Part shown: positions 34,334-45,200 of the stretch, piece after piece
How the letters are laid out: every line of letters starts with the position of its first letter
How positions within the stretch are numbered: position 1 is the stretch's first letter
Origin: Zygnema circumcarinatum
Lineage: Eukaryota; Streptophyta; Zygnematophyceae; Zygnematales; Zygnemataceae
Reading direction: 5' to 3'
NCBI GenBank assembly: GCA_037447605.1
Contig: CM074809.1
Coordinates: 975,705-1,039,704 of the forward strand
DNA length: 64,000 nucleotides
Notes under the pieces: model-generated
Seen by the model: only the letters and a program-made list of their open reading frames with translations
Databases searched by the model: none
Told to the model about the DNA's origin: nothing
Position numbers and translations under genes: made by a program

Positions 34334-37300
34334 GCATCTCTTTCGGTTTTGGATTTCAGATACGGGAATGGTGGACCTCACAATGAACGTGGTAGAGCGC
34401 GTTGCGGGAGGATTTTCTGCGGGAGGCGGTCTGTCAGGGAACAGGTGCTCCCTCTCTTTCATTATTTCTCCCTGTTGAGCTATTTGGGGCAAGTAGATGA
34501 TGACAGTGGAAGTCATAGCCAGAGCTTTAACTGAAGGTGAGAGCCTTGAGGCTGTACCTCCTTTTGCTGGCGTGAACAATTTGAAGAGAGAATTGATGAA
34601 ACGAATACTGTGTTAAACTAATTGTTGTGTTTGGGAGAGCGTTTTGCAGCATATCCAACGGCGCTTTGTCCGGTCTGATTGGAAGGTGAGAAGCACAGCA
34701 ATCTCTTTTTGTGCATGCCAACCTTCCTTCTTCCTTTGTGTGCATTTAGGGCCTCAAAAAGATGGTGAAGGGGACTACTAAAGCCTCAATTGGCATGTGG
34801 CTTACGGATTGAAGCCGTGTTTGAAGGCTCCTGCATTTTTTACTACTGCGATTGTGCACTATAATGAATATGCACGAGGCTGCGGCCGCTATCATGAAGT
34901 GTATATATTGGTTTCGTTACGAACCTTGTTAGTAGTCTAAATTATGGAGCAAGTAAATTCAGCAGTGTTTGGGTTCAGCTCAAGACTGTTTCCAAAATCC
35001 TGAAGCTGATGTAATCAGCATGGGTCAGCTTATATAATCAATGCAGTAAGCTCATCATTCTGTAATGAGGGCTGAACTGAGCATGTGAGGGTAGTGAGTA
35101 CAGGCAGGGTTTTTGCAGAAGATCCCCTATTAGAAAATATCATAAATTTTTAATACAGACCCTTTGCATTCACTCCAAAACGGAATCTGGAGTAGCACCC
35201 TCACTTACATTCAACCATTATGAACAGAAAGATGAATCCCACCTCCTCTTGCATCTCCGGCCAGCCCCTGCTGAGCAGGAGGTTCCTTAGTTGAGTAAAT
35301 GAGCAATCCCCAAATAGCCTCAAACCCTAAAAGCTAAAAGCTGCTGCAACGGAGGAGGAGGGGGCGGGCGGGGCCCAGGCCCTTGAGCACTGCCCTCCTG
35401 CACTCGGGTCTGGGGGCCCTCTTCAAGGCCCTCGAACACATTGTATATCCCACATTGTACTATTATGACTTGTAAGTGTCTACTGCAGACAGAGGCTATG
35501 CGTGTGCTTGGGATGTTACCCCATCATTAGATAGTCTAAACGGGCTTTTTTCTGTCTTGTGATGGTTATTGAGAGGAAGGGTGTAGGTGCATTGTATGGA
35601 TCAATGCTGCTGATTCTGCCTCTAGAGATACAGGAGCAAAATTATATTTGTTCAATTCCTATAGAGCAAGGTGCTCGTACATTATGAGGTTCACGCTAAA
35701 GAGTCCGTCCACTATGTTAGGGGGAAGATAAGAATTACTAGTATGTGTTATGGATACGGTACTTGTCATGGGCAACTGTTGGCAGCCACGCTGTCGGGTA
35801 TCCTCTCTCTGACTTTCTCTGCTTAAATAAATTCCAAAAGGAAAGGCATAATGTGGCTCCCCTAAGGATGTTGGAATTTCTGGGCCTGCATTTCCTTCTA
35901 TAAGTTCATATACTTGCAGGTTTAGTGGATGTATGTTCTTGATCTATTCACGTTTCTGGTTTAATAACATTAAGCACATCTATGAAGCAGTTTAGAAATA
36001 CATAGAATCGCCAAAGCAGATATAAGACTTACAGCGAACAAAAGACTGTATTATGCATTCATTGCTCATTGCCTGGCAACCTTTATCAAATCAACATTCA
36101 ATAGATCCATCCATCCATCCATCCATCTGCGTAAAATTTCACATTGTTCGGCATGTGCTAATGAATTGCGATTCATTTGCTGGATAATTTTATTCTGAAC
36201 TATCTAGAGGAGGACATGCGTCGATAGATCATATCTCAGATGCTCTTCTGTAAATAAAAAAGTGACTGGATATTTTTTTGCTCCTATGCGCAGTTTTGCA
36301 TATTCACACCGAAATGCTTTTGGACGAAACCAGAAGTTGAACATATCTCTGGAGAGAGGACAGTTCGATTCCATGTTCAAGATCAATTACACCGATCCGT
36401 GGATCGAAGGAGATGACAAGCGAACGTCCCGAGCAATCAACATCCAGGTACGCGAACCCCAAAAGCCCCCACCTTCTGCAATGTATGTTGTGACCTTTGT
36501 GTAAGCTATCGTCCCTTTTCGATCTGTTCGACCATTGTACACATCCTCCTAAGCTGTAATTCCGATTCACCCCACTACCCCTTCTCCCCCTTCTCCCTCC
36601 TTTGGCCGACCCCTGCAGAATTCGCGCAGTCCCGGAACAACTATCCACGGAGTGCGGCGGGAGGGGTCGGGTCCTTGGCACGGAGGGGTCACCATTGGCC
36701 GCCTCGTGGCAGGCGTGGATTGGAGCAGACCTCTCCGGCCCAAATGGAGCGCAACAGCTGGCTTGAGCTTCCAGGTGGCGGTTATCCTCCCTCCCTCCCT
36801 CCCTCCCTCCCTCCCTCCCTCCCTCCCTCCCTCCCTCCCTCCCAGCCACTCAGGCTGCTGCACTGTTGCAGTGATTGGCTGGGTTTGATGCAATCTCTAC
36901 TTCTCTGGATGGGTGGCAGTCTGGGAGGGGTTTTGTTCAAGAATGGTAGTGCTAGTTTCAACAAGATTGCGTTTCCTTGAACGAGAGAAGGAGGGGGCTG
37001 TGGGGTTTGACAGAGAGCGGGAGCGAGAGACGACCATGGACAGCCCAAGCTCGTTGACTCCTATGGCAGTCCTCTAACATTCAGGTCTGTCGCAAGAGAC
37101 TCCTCCATGGGCATCACCAGCTTGAAACTGTAATATCTTGTTTAAAACTCAAGAAGCCCTCGCTTGTTCTTCAGTGGGACCAACTTGTGCGGGCTCGCAG
37201 TGGGCGGACATGCGACAACATGCTGGTGGCGAAGCTGGAAACGGTCTACACGGATTCTGGGGATAACGGCTCCTCTCAGGTGCCTAACTACTCTTCCAAT

Positions 37301-38605
37301 CAGGTCTACTTGCAGGCATCACATACAGATGCTGATGATCTGACATGCATTATGCCAGTTTCTGCACAGACAAGCATACCTTCTCTGTCGTCGTATTCGG
37401 GAATGTATGGATAAGTATTGAAGTGGAGACTTGAGCCCAGTTTCAGTACGTCTTTTGTCCATTATTAACTGTGTTTTCATCATTTGTTGGTTGAGAAAGG
37501 CCGTTTACTTTGACTTCAGATACGCAAAACCTTACACAGAACCTTGGTTGTCAATCTTGCAGTTGGTTCTGAATACAGAGCAAGGGCTACCTATTCAGCC
37601 AGATTGGCTTTTTTTCAACAGAATCAACGTGAGAGCTCGGCAGGGCGTGCGTTTGGGCCCACTCCGCTGCATTGGGAGGTTTGCGCCTCCTCCTAAAGGG
37701 GGTTAATGGCTTGGAGGGGTCAGTAGTATGACGGGGGATCTGAGTCCTTGTGAACAATCCCATAAAGATGGGATTCTGTTCTATCAGCTCATTTTTATCC
37801 CTTTGCATTCAGTCCCAACAGTGGCTTATGTGTTTGTTTACATTTGTATAGTCTGCATTCCGATCGAATGAGGTCATTCTGACTCCTCTTTGTATGCCAA
37901 GCAAATGAAACACCCTGAACCCATTCCGGATGCTTGTGGCAGCTTCTCGGGAGGGACGGTGATGGGGGACCTCGCACCGCACGAGGCCTTCCCCATTGGA
38001 GGAGCGAATAGTGTGAGGGGATATGATGAAGGAGCTGTGGGGTCCGGGAGGTCCTACATCGTGACAAGTGGCGAAATCTCCGTACCCTTGGTGAGCGGCC
38101 GTTTGGACGTACATAGCTAGCCGTTTGCTACTCACAGCTAAGCCTTAAAGTGAGAAGAACCTGATGCTTCATTGCGTCCAATTTGTTGGTGGGCTATCTT
38201 CGCATGTCAGCATGCATTCCTCATGCTTTGTTGGGCATGGGGATGGGTCAGTTTGGTCCTATCGAAGGCGCAGTGTTCTCCGACTTTGGCAGTGATCTTG
38301 GCTCAGGAGCGACAGTGCTGGGTACGCAGTTAACTCTCTTCCATGCTCCATACTTTTCCTTTCCAATGTTCAAGTCGCTTCTACAACCTTAAAGCACCTC
38401 TCTGTTTTCTCTCGGTTCTGAAACGCCCCATGTGCATTGGGCTATTGCAGGGGACCCGGCCGGGGCGAGAGGGAAGCCCGGGAACGGGTACGGGTACGGA
38501 GCCGGCATTCGGTTTGACTCTCCTTTAGGGCCCCTTCGATTGGAATACGCCTTCAATGATAAGGGCAGCCGGCGGTTTCACTTTGGCATCGGGTACCGAA
38601 ATTAG
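31348..38605 (+). CDS. OEP80: OEP80-like outer-envelope Omp85 protein
   Basis: Fifteen exons: 31348-32229, 32584-32677, 33144-33226, 33474-33571, 33755-33824, 34034-34124, 34360-34444, 34650-34685, 36294-36447, 36619-36774, 37085-37279, 37563-37678, 37943-38090, 38252-38321, 38451-38605; about 810 residues. It follows plant OEP80 almost along its length: [114 protein letters not shown] and the end [11 protein letters not shown]. These are POTRA repeats and then a beta-barrel. The family inserts barrel proteins into the plastid outer envelope. Intron 2 has a GC donor (TTTG/GCAAGT). Exon 11 may start at 37175 instead of 37085, giving 780 residues. The 294-codon first exon is poorly conserved and has an acidic Gly/Glu stretch. 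Confidence 0.93.
34228..34334. repeat. CAT trinucleotide microsatellite inside an OEP80 intron
   Basis: About 34 CAT units with two CAG interruptions, in intron 6, ending only about 25 bp before the acceptor of exon 7 at 34360. The poly-His frame it creates is not a gene. Length change here could affect splicing, which is inference. Confidence 0.95.
36787..36843. repeat. CCCT tetranucleotide microsatellite in OEP80 intron 10
   Basis: About 14 units of CCCT directly after the donor of exon 10 (36774). The reverse strand gives Arg-Glu-Gly polymers that are not genes. Confidence 0.95.
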
Positions 38606-39606
38606 GCTTCCACGATTAGTAAGGGTTTCTATGTTCCGTTTTTTCTGTGGTTCAGTTTACGTCCCCTCTCCAAGTTGAGAAGGGTTCAATTTTGATAGGT
38701 GAATATTCTATTCTGCGATAGGTAGGAGGGGGCTGCGAGGTGGGCAATTCAAATGATGTGCCTTTAGCTCTTCTGTTGGCTCAAATGTGTGCTTAACAAG
38801 TGTGGGGTCGAACCTGTTAGGGAAATTAACGAATGGAACTGAATTAATCGTTGTGCCGTGAGGCCTTGCTTGTCGCATGGAGTTTGAATCCAATGCAACT
38901 TTACCTTGTGCCTTACTCTATTGCTGAATGCCCCATCGTCGAGGAAGCGGCCAAGTTCAACGCAGAGTCAGCGCCATGCGGAGGCGCCCCCTCGCCCCTT
39001 CGAGCAAACAGCCTTAAAGAGTGCCCGAGGAGGCGATACATGCAGAAATGCGCGTAGCTGTACCGTGACGCGCGAATTTAGTGAAACAGCGCCGCATGTG
39101 AGGCGTGACGTGATGTGACGTGACGTGACTCATCAAGTCTGTTCTGAGACTACCATTCGGCTGGCGGCATGTGGCACCTAACTCCACATCGCGACGAATT
39201 CCTGGAACGACGCGTGGCGGGGCATGCAAGTCTGGCAAAAAGGAGGCCGCCACCCGCTTGTCTGCTTGCGCCACGTCGACTCCGCTGATTTTGCCGTTTT
39301 GTCGCTTGCGGCCTCTTGAGCATACACGTGTTTTGGAAATCGTGGGAGACTGCCACGTGGAAAGCAGGGTCCCTTATTGGCGCCACGTCGCACGTCGTCG
39401 TGGCCTCGCGCGAGCCACTCACTGTTCGTCACGTGTCCATGTTTGCTGACATGGCAAGCCGTGATTGGTTGGTCTCAACACAGTCCCGCAGTCCCCCCAT
39501 ATGTAAGCGCGCGATAGGGGAGGGCTGGGGAGAGGGAGGGAGAGAGTGAGAAGAGGGCGGTGGGAGTGGGAGAGGGAGAGAGAGGGACACAAGGAACAGG
39601 GAAGCC
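38606..39606. promoter_or_regulatory. bZIP/ABRE-rich promoter of the LEA-like gene
   Basis: A tandem TGACGTGA-type run (39105-39132) is followed by ACACGTGT (39324), GCCACGTGG (39352), GCCACGTCG (39382), CACGTGTCC (39430) and further ACGT cores near 39271 and 39390. Such clusters of ACGT elements mark ABA/dehydration-type promoters in plants. A GA-rich leader (39518-39605) runs into the ATG at 39607. Unlike several other promoters here, there is no GTAC cluster. Confidence 0.65.
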
Positions 39607-41064
39607 ATGGCGGCGGAAAGCCCTGACAGACAAGGCCCGGTGCCGGACCAGGTGGAAGGGCAGCCGCAAGAGGGGGAGCGCCAGCAGGGCCTTCTGGGGA
39701 AGGCTGCAGGGTCGCTCTACGACACAATATGGGGAGGAAATCGTGGGGACAATGGGGGGGAGACGGGGAAGCAGGTGAAAGAGGAGGGGGGGGAGGTTCG
39801 AGGGAAGATGGAGGAGGGAGGAGAGAGCGCCGTCAATGAAGGGAGGGAAACTTTAGAGCAAGGGAAGGAAGTCGGAAAGGAAGCGGTAGGAGAGGGGCAG
39901 CGTCAGATGGGGGAGATTCAAGGAGAGGGAGAGGAGGTGGCAGGGGAGATGAAGGAACAGGGGAAGCAAGTAGGGGAGCAGGCAAAGCAAGGAGGTCAAG
40001 AAGCCATGGATCAAGGGAAGCAGACGTTGGAGCAAGGAAGCGAGACGGGGAGGCAGGCACTTGGGCAAGGGCAGGAGAAGGGAAAACAATTCACTGCCCA
40101 AGCTGGGAAGAAGTTGGACGACGCAGGAAGAGTTGCAGGCAATGTTGCAGGAAAGACGGCTCGAAAAGGGGAAGATGCAATGGGAAAAGCTCAAGAACAG
40201 GGTGGTCGCGTGACCGGCCAGGTAAAGGAGATTGTTGGGCAGTTGGAGGGCCAGGCGAAAGGAAAGGCCGAGCAGATGTATGTGCAGCTGGTAGATGGGG
40301 GCCCGGATAAAGAAGGGGAGGGGCCTCTAGCTCCAAGCAACATAGTTCAGAGTGCGGGGCAGTTTTTTGGAGCAATGAGAGCGCAGGGGGGCGGGGTGGG
40401 ACAGGAAGCGGAGTCGTTTGCTCGGGGGGTAAAGTCGACAGCGGAAACAGCAGAGGGAGTATGGGACAAGGTTCCGGAAGGCGCGAAAAGGACGATTGCA
40501 AGAGGGGCAGAAGAGGTCACAGGAACTATGGAACGCCTATGGACGAAGGTGTTCAGCTTAATCGAGAAAGCTCTCGATTGGCTCGACCGGAATCTCTTCC
40601 CAGCCAACAGACCGGAAGACTCCGATGACGAGGGTATGAGTTCAAAGTTGTATCAGGCGGGGGAGTATGTGAAAGGCGAGGGAGCAAAGGCAATGCAGTA
40701 CACTAAGGAGAAGGGTGAGACAGCCGCTGAGTACATGAAGGAGGGAGCCGAACAAGCTGGCGATACTGTTGTGAAGGGGGGCGCAAAGACCGCCAGTTGG
40801 TTCGGGCTTCGCAGCAGAAGTGAGGCGGAGAAACGAAGGGCAGAGAAGGAGAAGGCGAAAAAGAAGGCGCAGAGAGAGGCGGTCAGGCAGAAGCGTTGGA
40901 ACACTGTAGCACTGGTGACCAAGCTGGTGGGAGGAATTGTGAGCCTGCTTGTTGGAACAATGCTCGTTTTCCTCCTCGGATTTCTCCTTCTGCCGATTCT
41001 GTTCGTCGCGCTCATTTTTAGTGTTTTGGGAATCCAAGTTTACGCCTGCATTGGGCTGGTTTAG
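39607..41064 (+). CDS. LEA-like (group 3-type) protein with C-terminal membrane anchor
   Basis: Intronless, 485 residues, start in a good context (gaagccATGgcg). About 430 residues are extremely hydrophilic, rich in Gly, Glu, Lys, Gln and Ala, with loose 11-residue periodicity (words such as GKQVGEQAKQGGQEAMDQGK and AGNVAGKTARKGEDAMGKAQ), as in late-embryogenesis-abundant proteins that protect membranes and proteins during drying. A strongly basic stretch (SEAEKRRAEKEKAKKKAQRE) then leads into about 48 hydrophobic residues (LVTKLVGGIVSLLVGTMLVF onward) that end at the C terminus, enough for a two-pass hairpin. Classic LEA_4 proteins lack such an anchor. Low sequence complexity means homology alone is weak; the membrane-anchored stress role rests on composition and the ABRE-like promoter. 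Confidence 0.8.
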   Translation: MAAESPDRQGPVPDQVEGQPQEGERQQGLLGKAAGSLYDTIWGGNRGDNGGETGKQVKEEGGEVRGKMEEGGESAVNEGRETLEQGKEVGKEAVGEGQRQMGEIQGEGEEVAGEMKEQGKQVGEQAKQGGQEAMDQGKQTLEQGSETGRQALGQGQEKGKQFTAQAGKKLDDAGRVAGNVAGKTARKGEDAMGKAQEQGGRVTGQVKEIVGQLEGQAKGKAEQMYVQLVDGGPDKEGEGPLAPSNIVQSAGQFFGAMRAQGGGVGQEAESFARGVKSTAETAEGVWDKVPEGAKRTIARGAEEVTGTMERLWTKVFSLIEKALDWLDRNLFPANRPEDSDDEGMSSKLYQAGEYVKGEGAKAMQYTKEKGETAAEYMKEGAEQAGDTVVKGGAKTASWFGLRSRSEAEKRRAEKEKAKKKAQREAVRQKRWNTVALVTKLVGGIVSLLVGTMLVFLLGFLLLPILFVALIFSVLGIQVYACIGLV

Positions 41065-42280
41065 TCGTTTAAAAAATGATCAGGGCAGTTTTGGACACAT
41101 GCAAAGAGAAGCGTTTAAAAGGCAGGAGAGAACCGCAAACAAGGGGTCGTGTGATGGAGGTGGGTCAGAAAAATCGACTGACATAGAAGTCGGAAAAATC
41201 TTGTACAGTATCATCGAAGTAGATCTAAAGCGGGCAAGATGGAAGTGACAGCTGGAGCAGCGCACTCCTCACCTGTAAATTAATGGTTTTTAATAGAAAC
41301 AAATTGCTCTGAAGTGTTTCAATAATGTGATAGTGGCTGCTTGGCGATCGAAGCTGTTCTGTTTTTCATATAATGGGAAGGGAAGAAACAAGTAAATGAA
41401 ACTTGTTGCTGAGTGAATGCTGCGTTGATGACGGATGCTTTTGTTGCATGTCAAATTGGAGCAATTCTATCATAAACTGAATATCTATGGCTGGTTTGCA
41501 GTCAGAATTCAGCGCATTTCTTAAAAAAAATGCTAAAACATCGCGTTATTAATCGCCTTTCTGTTTACAAGTGTGAATGTTAGTGCTCTGCTTCGTGGAC
41601 GGTGAATGAAAAGTATCGGCTGGACGGAGAGAGAGTGAGTCGGGGGTTTAAGAAAGGGGAGGAGTGCACCTGCGAGAGGAGGGAGGACAGGAGAGAAGAA
41701 GGACGTAGACGAGGGAAAGGATGGGGGGAGGGAAGGGGCGGTAGGGCGCTTGAGACCAGCGATCAGGGCAGGTTAGGTGCAGAGGAATCGGGTAGGGAAG
41801 AGAAGGGGAGGGAGGGGGAATGGAAGCTGGAGGGGTACAATAGGGACAGCGAGGGAAGGGAAGGGAGATGGAGAAAAGAGGGAATGACTTGCAGAGGAAG
41901 GGAAGTAATGGGGAGGATGGGTAGTACTTAGAAAATGCAAGTAGAGCTGGAGAGCACAGCATCCACGGAAGGAGCCATATGAGCACGTGCACACATTCGC
42001 GCTTCAGCAGCAGATGGAATACAGTGCCAACTTCACAAGTTGGTGGGGTAGGTTTCATAGGCTTGCGCAGAGTAACAAACATAACTTCTTCGGAACAGGA
42101 TCCTGGAAGGGGGAAAAAAGGAAATGTCGATCTTGTATATGAGGATGAGGATGAGGCAGTGCCTAAAGCCCATGCTTTGACAGTGGCATTACTCATGGGG
42201 CTTACCAAAAGGCTGGCCAAGCATAGATTTAAGAAGTTGGCGCGAAAAAAACATAGCTAATGCATGTAAGTCGTGCGGTA
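41065..42280. other. convergent intergenic region
   Basis: It lies between the LEA-like gene and the leftward glucan synthase gene. 41600-41930 is a GA-rich stretch whose frames are low-complexity. The only protein-like frame is listed separately at 41979-42260. Confidence 0.5.
41979..42260 (+). CDS. small hypothetical protein (weak)
   Basis: An ATG-started frame of 93 codons, not low complexity, with an acidic patch (LVYEDEDEAVPKAH) and a basic end (LTKRLAKHRFKKLARKKHS). It stops 20 bp before the stop of the opposing glucan synthase gene. I do not recognise it. It could be the last exon of a gene whose other exons I cannot find, or chance. Confidence 0.25.
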   Translation: MSTCTHSRFSSRWNTVPTSQVGGVGFIGLRRVTNITSSEQDPGRGKKGNVDLVYEDEDEAVPKAHALTVALLMGLTKRLAKHRFKKLARKKHS

Positions 42281-45200
42281 TCAAGGCATATCAAGAGACT
42301 CCCTTGGATAAGCATAAAAGAACCCCAACCCTAAAATGTACTCGAGCCCCCCGAAACCTAGCGCGATTTGAAGGAAAATTTGCGCTAATCGCGGTGCAGG
42401 AGGGAGATGCCGAACTTCTGAATTTGGTCCGGAGCCCTCAATACTAATAGCTGCCCAAAGGAGAAAGGGAGCTACCGCTGTTGTTAAACCTCCTAAGAGC
42501 CCTCGTAATCCAATCGTTAGTATGAAATGCTCTCTAGCAAGAGACTGCAGCAAGATGTAGTTCGTTGCAAAGAGTCGCACTACTCCCGGCATTGAAGCAA
42601 GGACCATGATGGTCACTATGCATGGCTTGGAAAAGCCACCAAAGAGGTACCAAGATAACGTTACAAGGGCGGTCGATGGAGGGAGGATGTATGAGAGAAG
42701 GGGGGCAGAGATAGGATAGTGAAGTCTAACTTTTTCCAAAAGATGACCAACTCCGAGTGATGCAAGCGCTGTTGCTGTGAAGATCGTTGTGAGCACGCTC
42801 GCCACCTGTAAGTGTATATGAAAGAGGGATACAAAAAAAAAAAACTGATCAGGTTAGAGAACAGCTGCTGGAGCACTGCTAAAGCTGCCAAGAATTGGAT
42901 AAAAATTGGTCCTCTCGCACCTCTTTGTTGGTCCATCCGTCCGCATATGCCCACACGATGAAGAAGGTCACAGTGCCAAGTGTCGCTCCTTGAGACAAGG
43001 AAATGAGGAGAGCTATCCACACAGTTTGGCGGTATGCGAGGAGCCCCAACTGGCCCTTGGAGGGGAGGAGGCGGAGGGAGTATATTGGAGGGAGGGGCCG
43101 CACTGCGATAGTGACAGCCATCAGCGTAAATATTCCCGAAAATACAAAAACGATGATGTTTTTTGCCGCGAGTCGAAGACCTGCAAAGAAACGCCATGCC
43201 GACGAGTAGTAAAAAAAAAGGGTGTCCATGGCGGTCGAGGGATCCTAGGAGAGAAAATGTGAGCCTGTTTGAGTATGGACGCGTGGCAGCTTACCAGCCT
43301 TGCCGGCCGTAAGGATCAGGACTGCGCCAGCCCCTGCTTGAAGCAAGTTCCGCAGAAATTCACCCACGCCGATACGATGCCCCACTTCAACCTTTCCAGG
43401 AATGTCCTCCATAAAATTAAGTCCTGCCATGTACCATATTTCCCAAAGTTTGTTCTATGCTACTTACAAATATAAGTTTCAAACGTTCCATGTTTTGCAC
43501 GGTTGTGAATTTTTTCCAAACTCCAATCACATTTATTTACTCACCAATCATGACGGGTGGGGCGAGAGCTGCAGATATCGCCGAGAATACTGCCGCTCCC
43601 ACGATGTGAGCAGTCCAGCGATTGGTCAGTCCCAGCCAGACCACACTCACAGCTTGCCCGGCGAGGCCGAGTCGGAGGAGGGTGATAGGGCGAAGGCGCA
43701 GAGCGAGCATGGACCACGCTAAGGAGGAGATGGCGTAGGTAAGAGAATAGAGCGCTATGAGGGAGGAAGCAATACCGAAGGAGAATCCTCGTCCTTCTCT
43801 CCACCACCTGCGTTGAAAGGTTCTATAAGCCGTCTGAACTCAGCTTTCGTAGTTCCGATCTTGGGGTGTGAAGTGACATTGGTTGGTCTTGTGATAGCCC
43901 ATAATGAAACAAGTCAGTGCCAGGATTAGGGTTTATGGAAGACAAGGCTTACCAAGATGAAGATAGCAATACAACAAGAACGCCGGGGACGAAATTCAGC
44001 ACATATGCCAGAAAAAAAATCGCCTCGTGAAGCTGAACGCACGACCTTTTCGGTTTGCAGTCCAGGTCGGAACCTAAAGCCGACGAAAATTCATCTGCAA
44101 GCTCGTCAATTTTTGACTCCGAGAGCGGTGGAGGTTGGGCTTCAATCAGTTTCCTTCTCCGAACGCAAGGAACTTGCGACAGCCATTCGGCATATTGCGG
44201 AGGGAATGCAGCAGGAATTTCCTGTTCCAATCTTGGTATTTCTTGATGGAGAGTCATGTACAAACGAGTATATTTTGCAAACATGTCCTGCACATCACAA
44301 GGATTCTAAGGGAGGAAATTAGGTTAAAGCATACAATCGGGCTTCTGCAAAATGCAATGTAACCCAGTTTCTGGAAATCATACCTTTCCAGAGAACGTGG
44401 TTTGTACAGCCTCCCTCCGAAGTCGATCTTTGGTCTCCTCGTCAGCCGTAAGGGCCTCATGAATCGCGCAGAGGAGCTGCAACCTTTGGTGCTCTTGCGA
44501 AGAGGATAACAGGGGACGATAAAATCCGGGCATTTTTCCAAGACCCCCCTGTATTCCATATAAGCCTTCCATAAATTAGAATCTAGAAACACAATCCTTG
44601 TAGAAACACAATCCTTGGTTGAAACAACAATTGCAATTCAGAACCCAACCGTGAAAGAAGAAACTTCCCAATAGCAAGCCATCCATACTCCAATCTATCT
44701 GAAAGGAATCCCTAGAGAAAACAAATCAGAATCCAATGAAGTCCTTCATTATGTTCCTGCGTTATGCGAGAACTAGAGACCAAACTTTTGAATCGTTTAG
44801 ACTTGTCTTGTGGCGATCCATGCATCGCGCCTAACTGCGCCTTGCACGGGCAGCCATGCAGATCCAAGGGCTGTGCGTGCGCCACCTGTCGGAATCCGAC
44901 GGCCAGCGCGCCCCGCCATCCGAACTCGATGTCGACGAGCCCGCACGGCTCGAAGCGGCTCGGCATCAGCGCGAAGTCCGCGGCGCGCAGCAGCCGCTCC
45001 CTCTCCGCCGCGCCCACCAGCCGGTCCTCGCCGTGCACTCGCCCCGGGAACCGCCGGGCCGCCGCCGCTACCATCTGCGGGAGGGGGGGGGGGGAAGGAG
45101 AGAGGGGAAGGAGGATGGAGGAGAGGGTTGGAGGAGAGGATGGGAGGAGAGGATAGGCATGGGGCCACTGGAAGCTGGATCGGCTTTTGGCTGATGGGAT

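Noticed and set aside
34161-34478. Poly-histidine frame
   Set aside because: Product of the CAT microsatellite inside an OEP80 intron; the flanking exon 7 is read in a different, conserved frame.
41602-41931. 109-codon Arg/Glu/Gly-rich frame
   Set aside because: Pure GA-rich low-complexity DNA without conserved features.
42661-43197. Alternative frame through the membrane part of the glucan synthase starting at an acceptor near 43244
   Set aside because: It breaks phase and loses hydrophobicity; the TTTGCAG acceptor before 43180 restores phase and the membrane segments.
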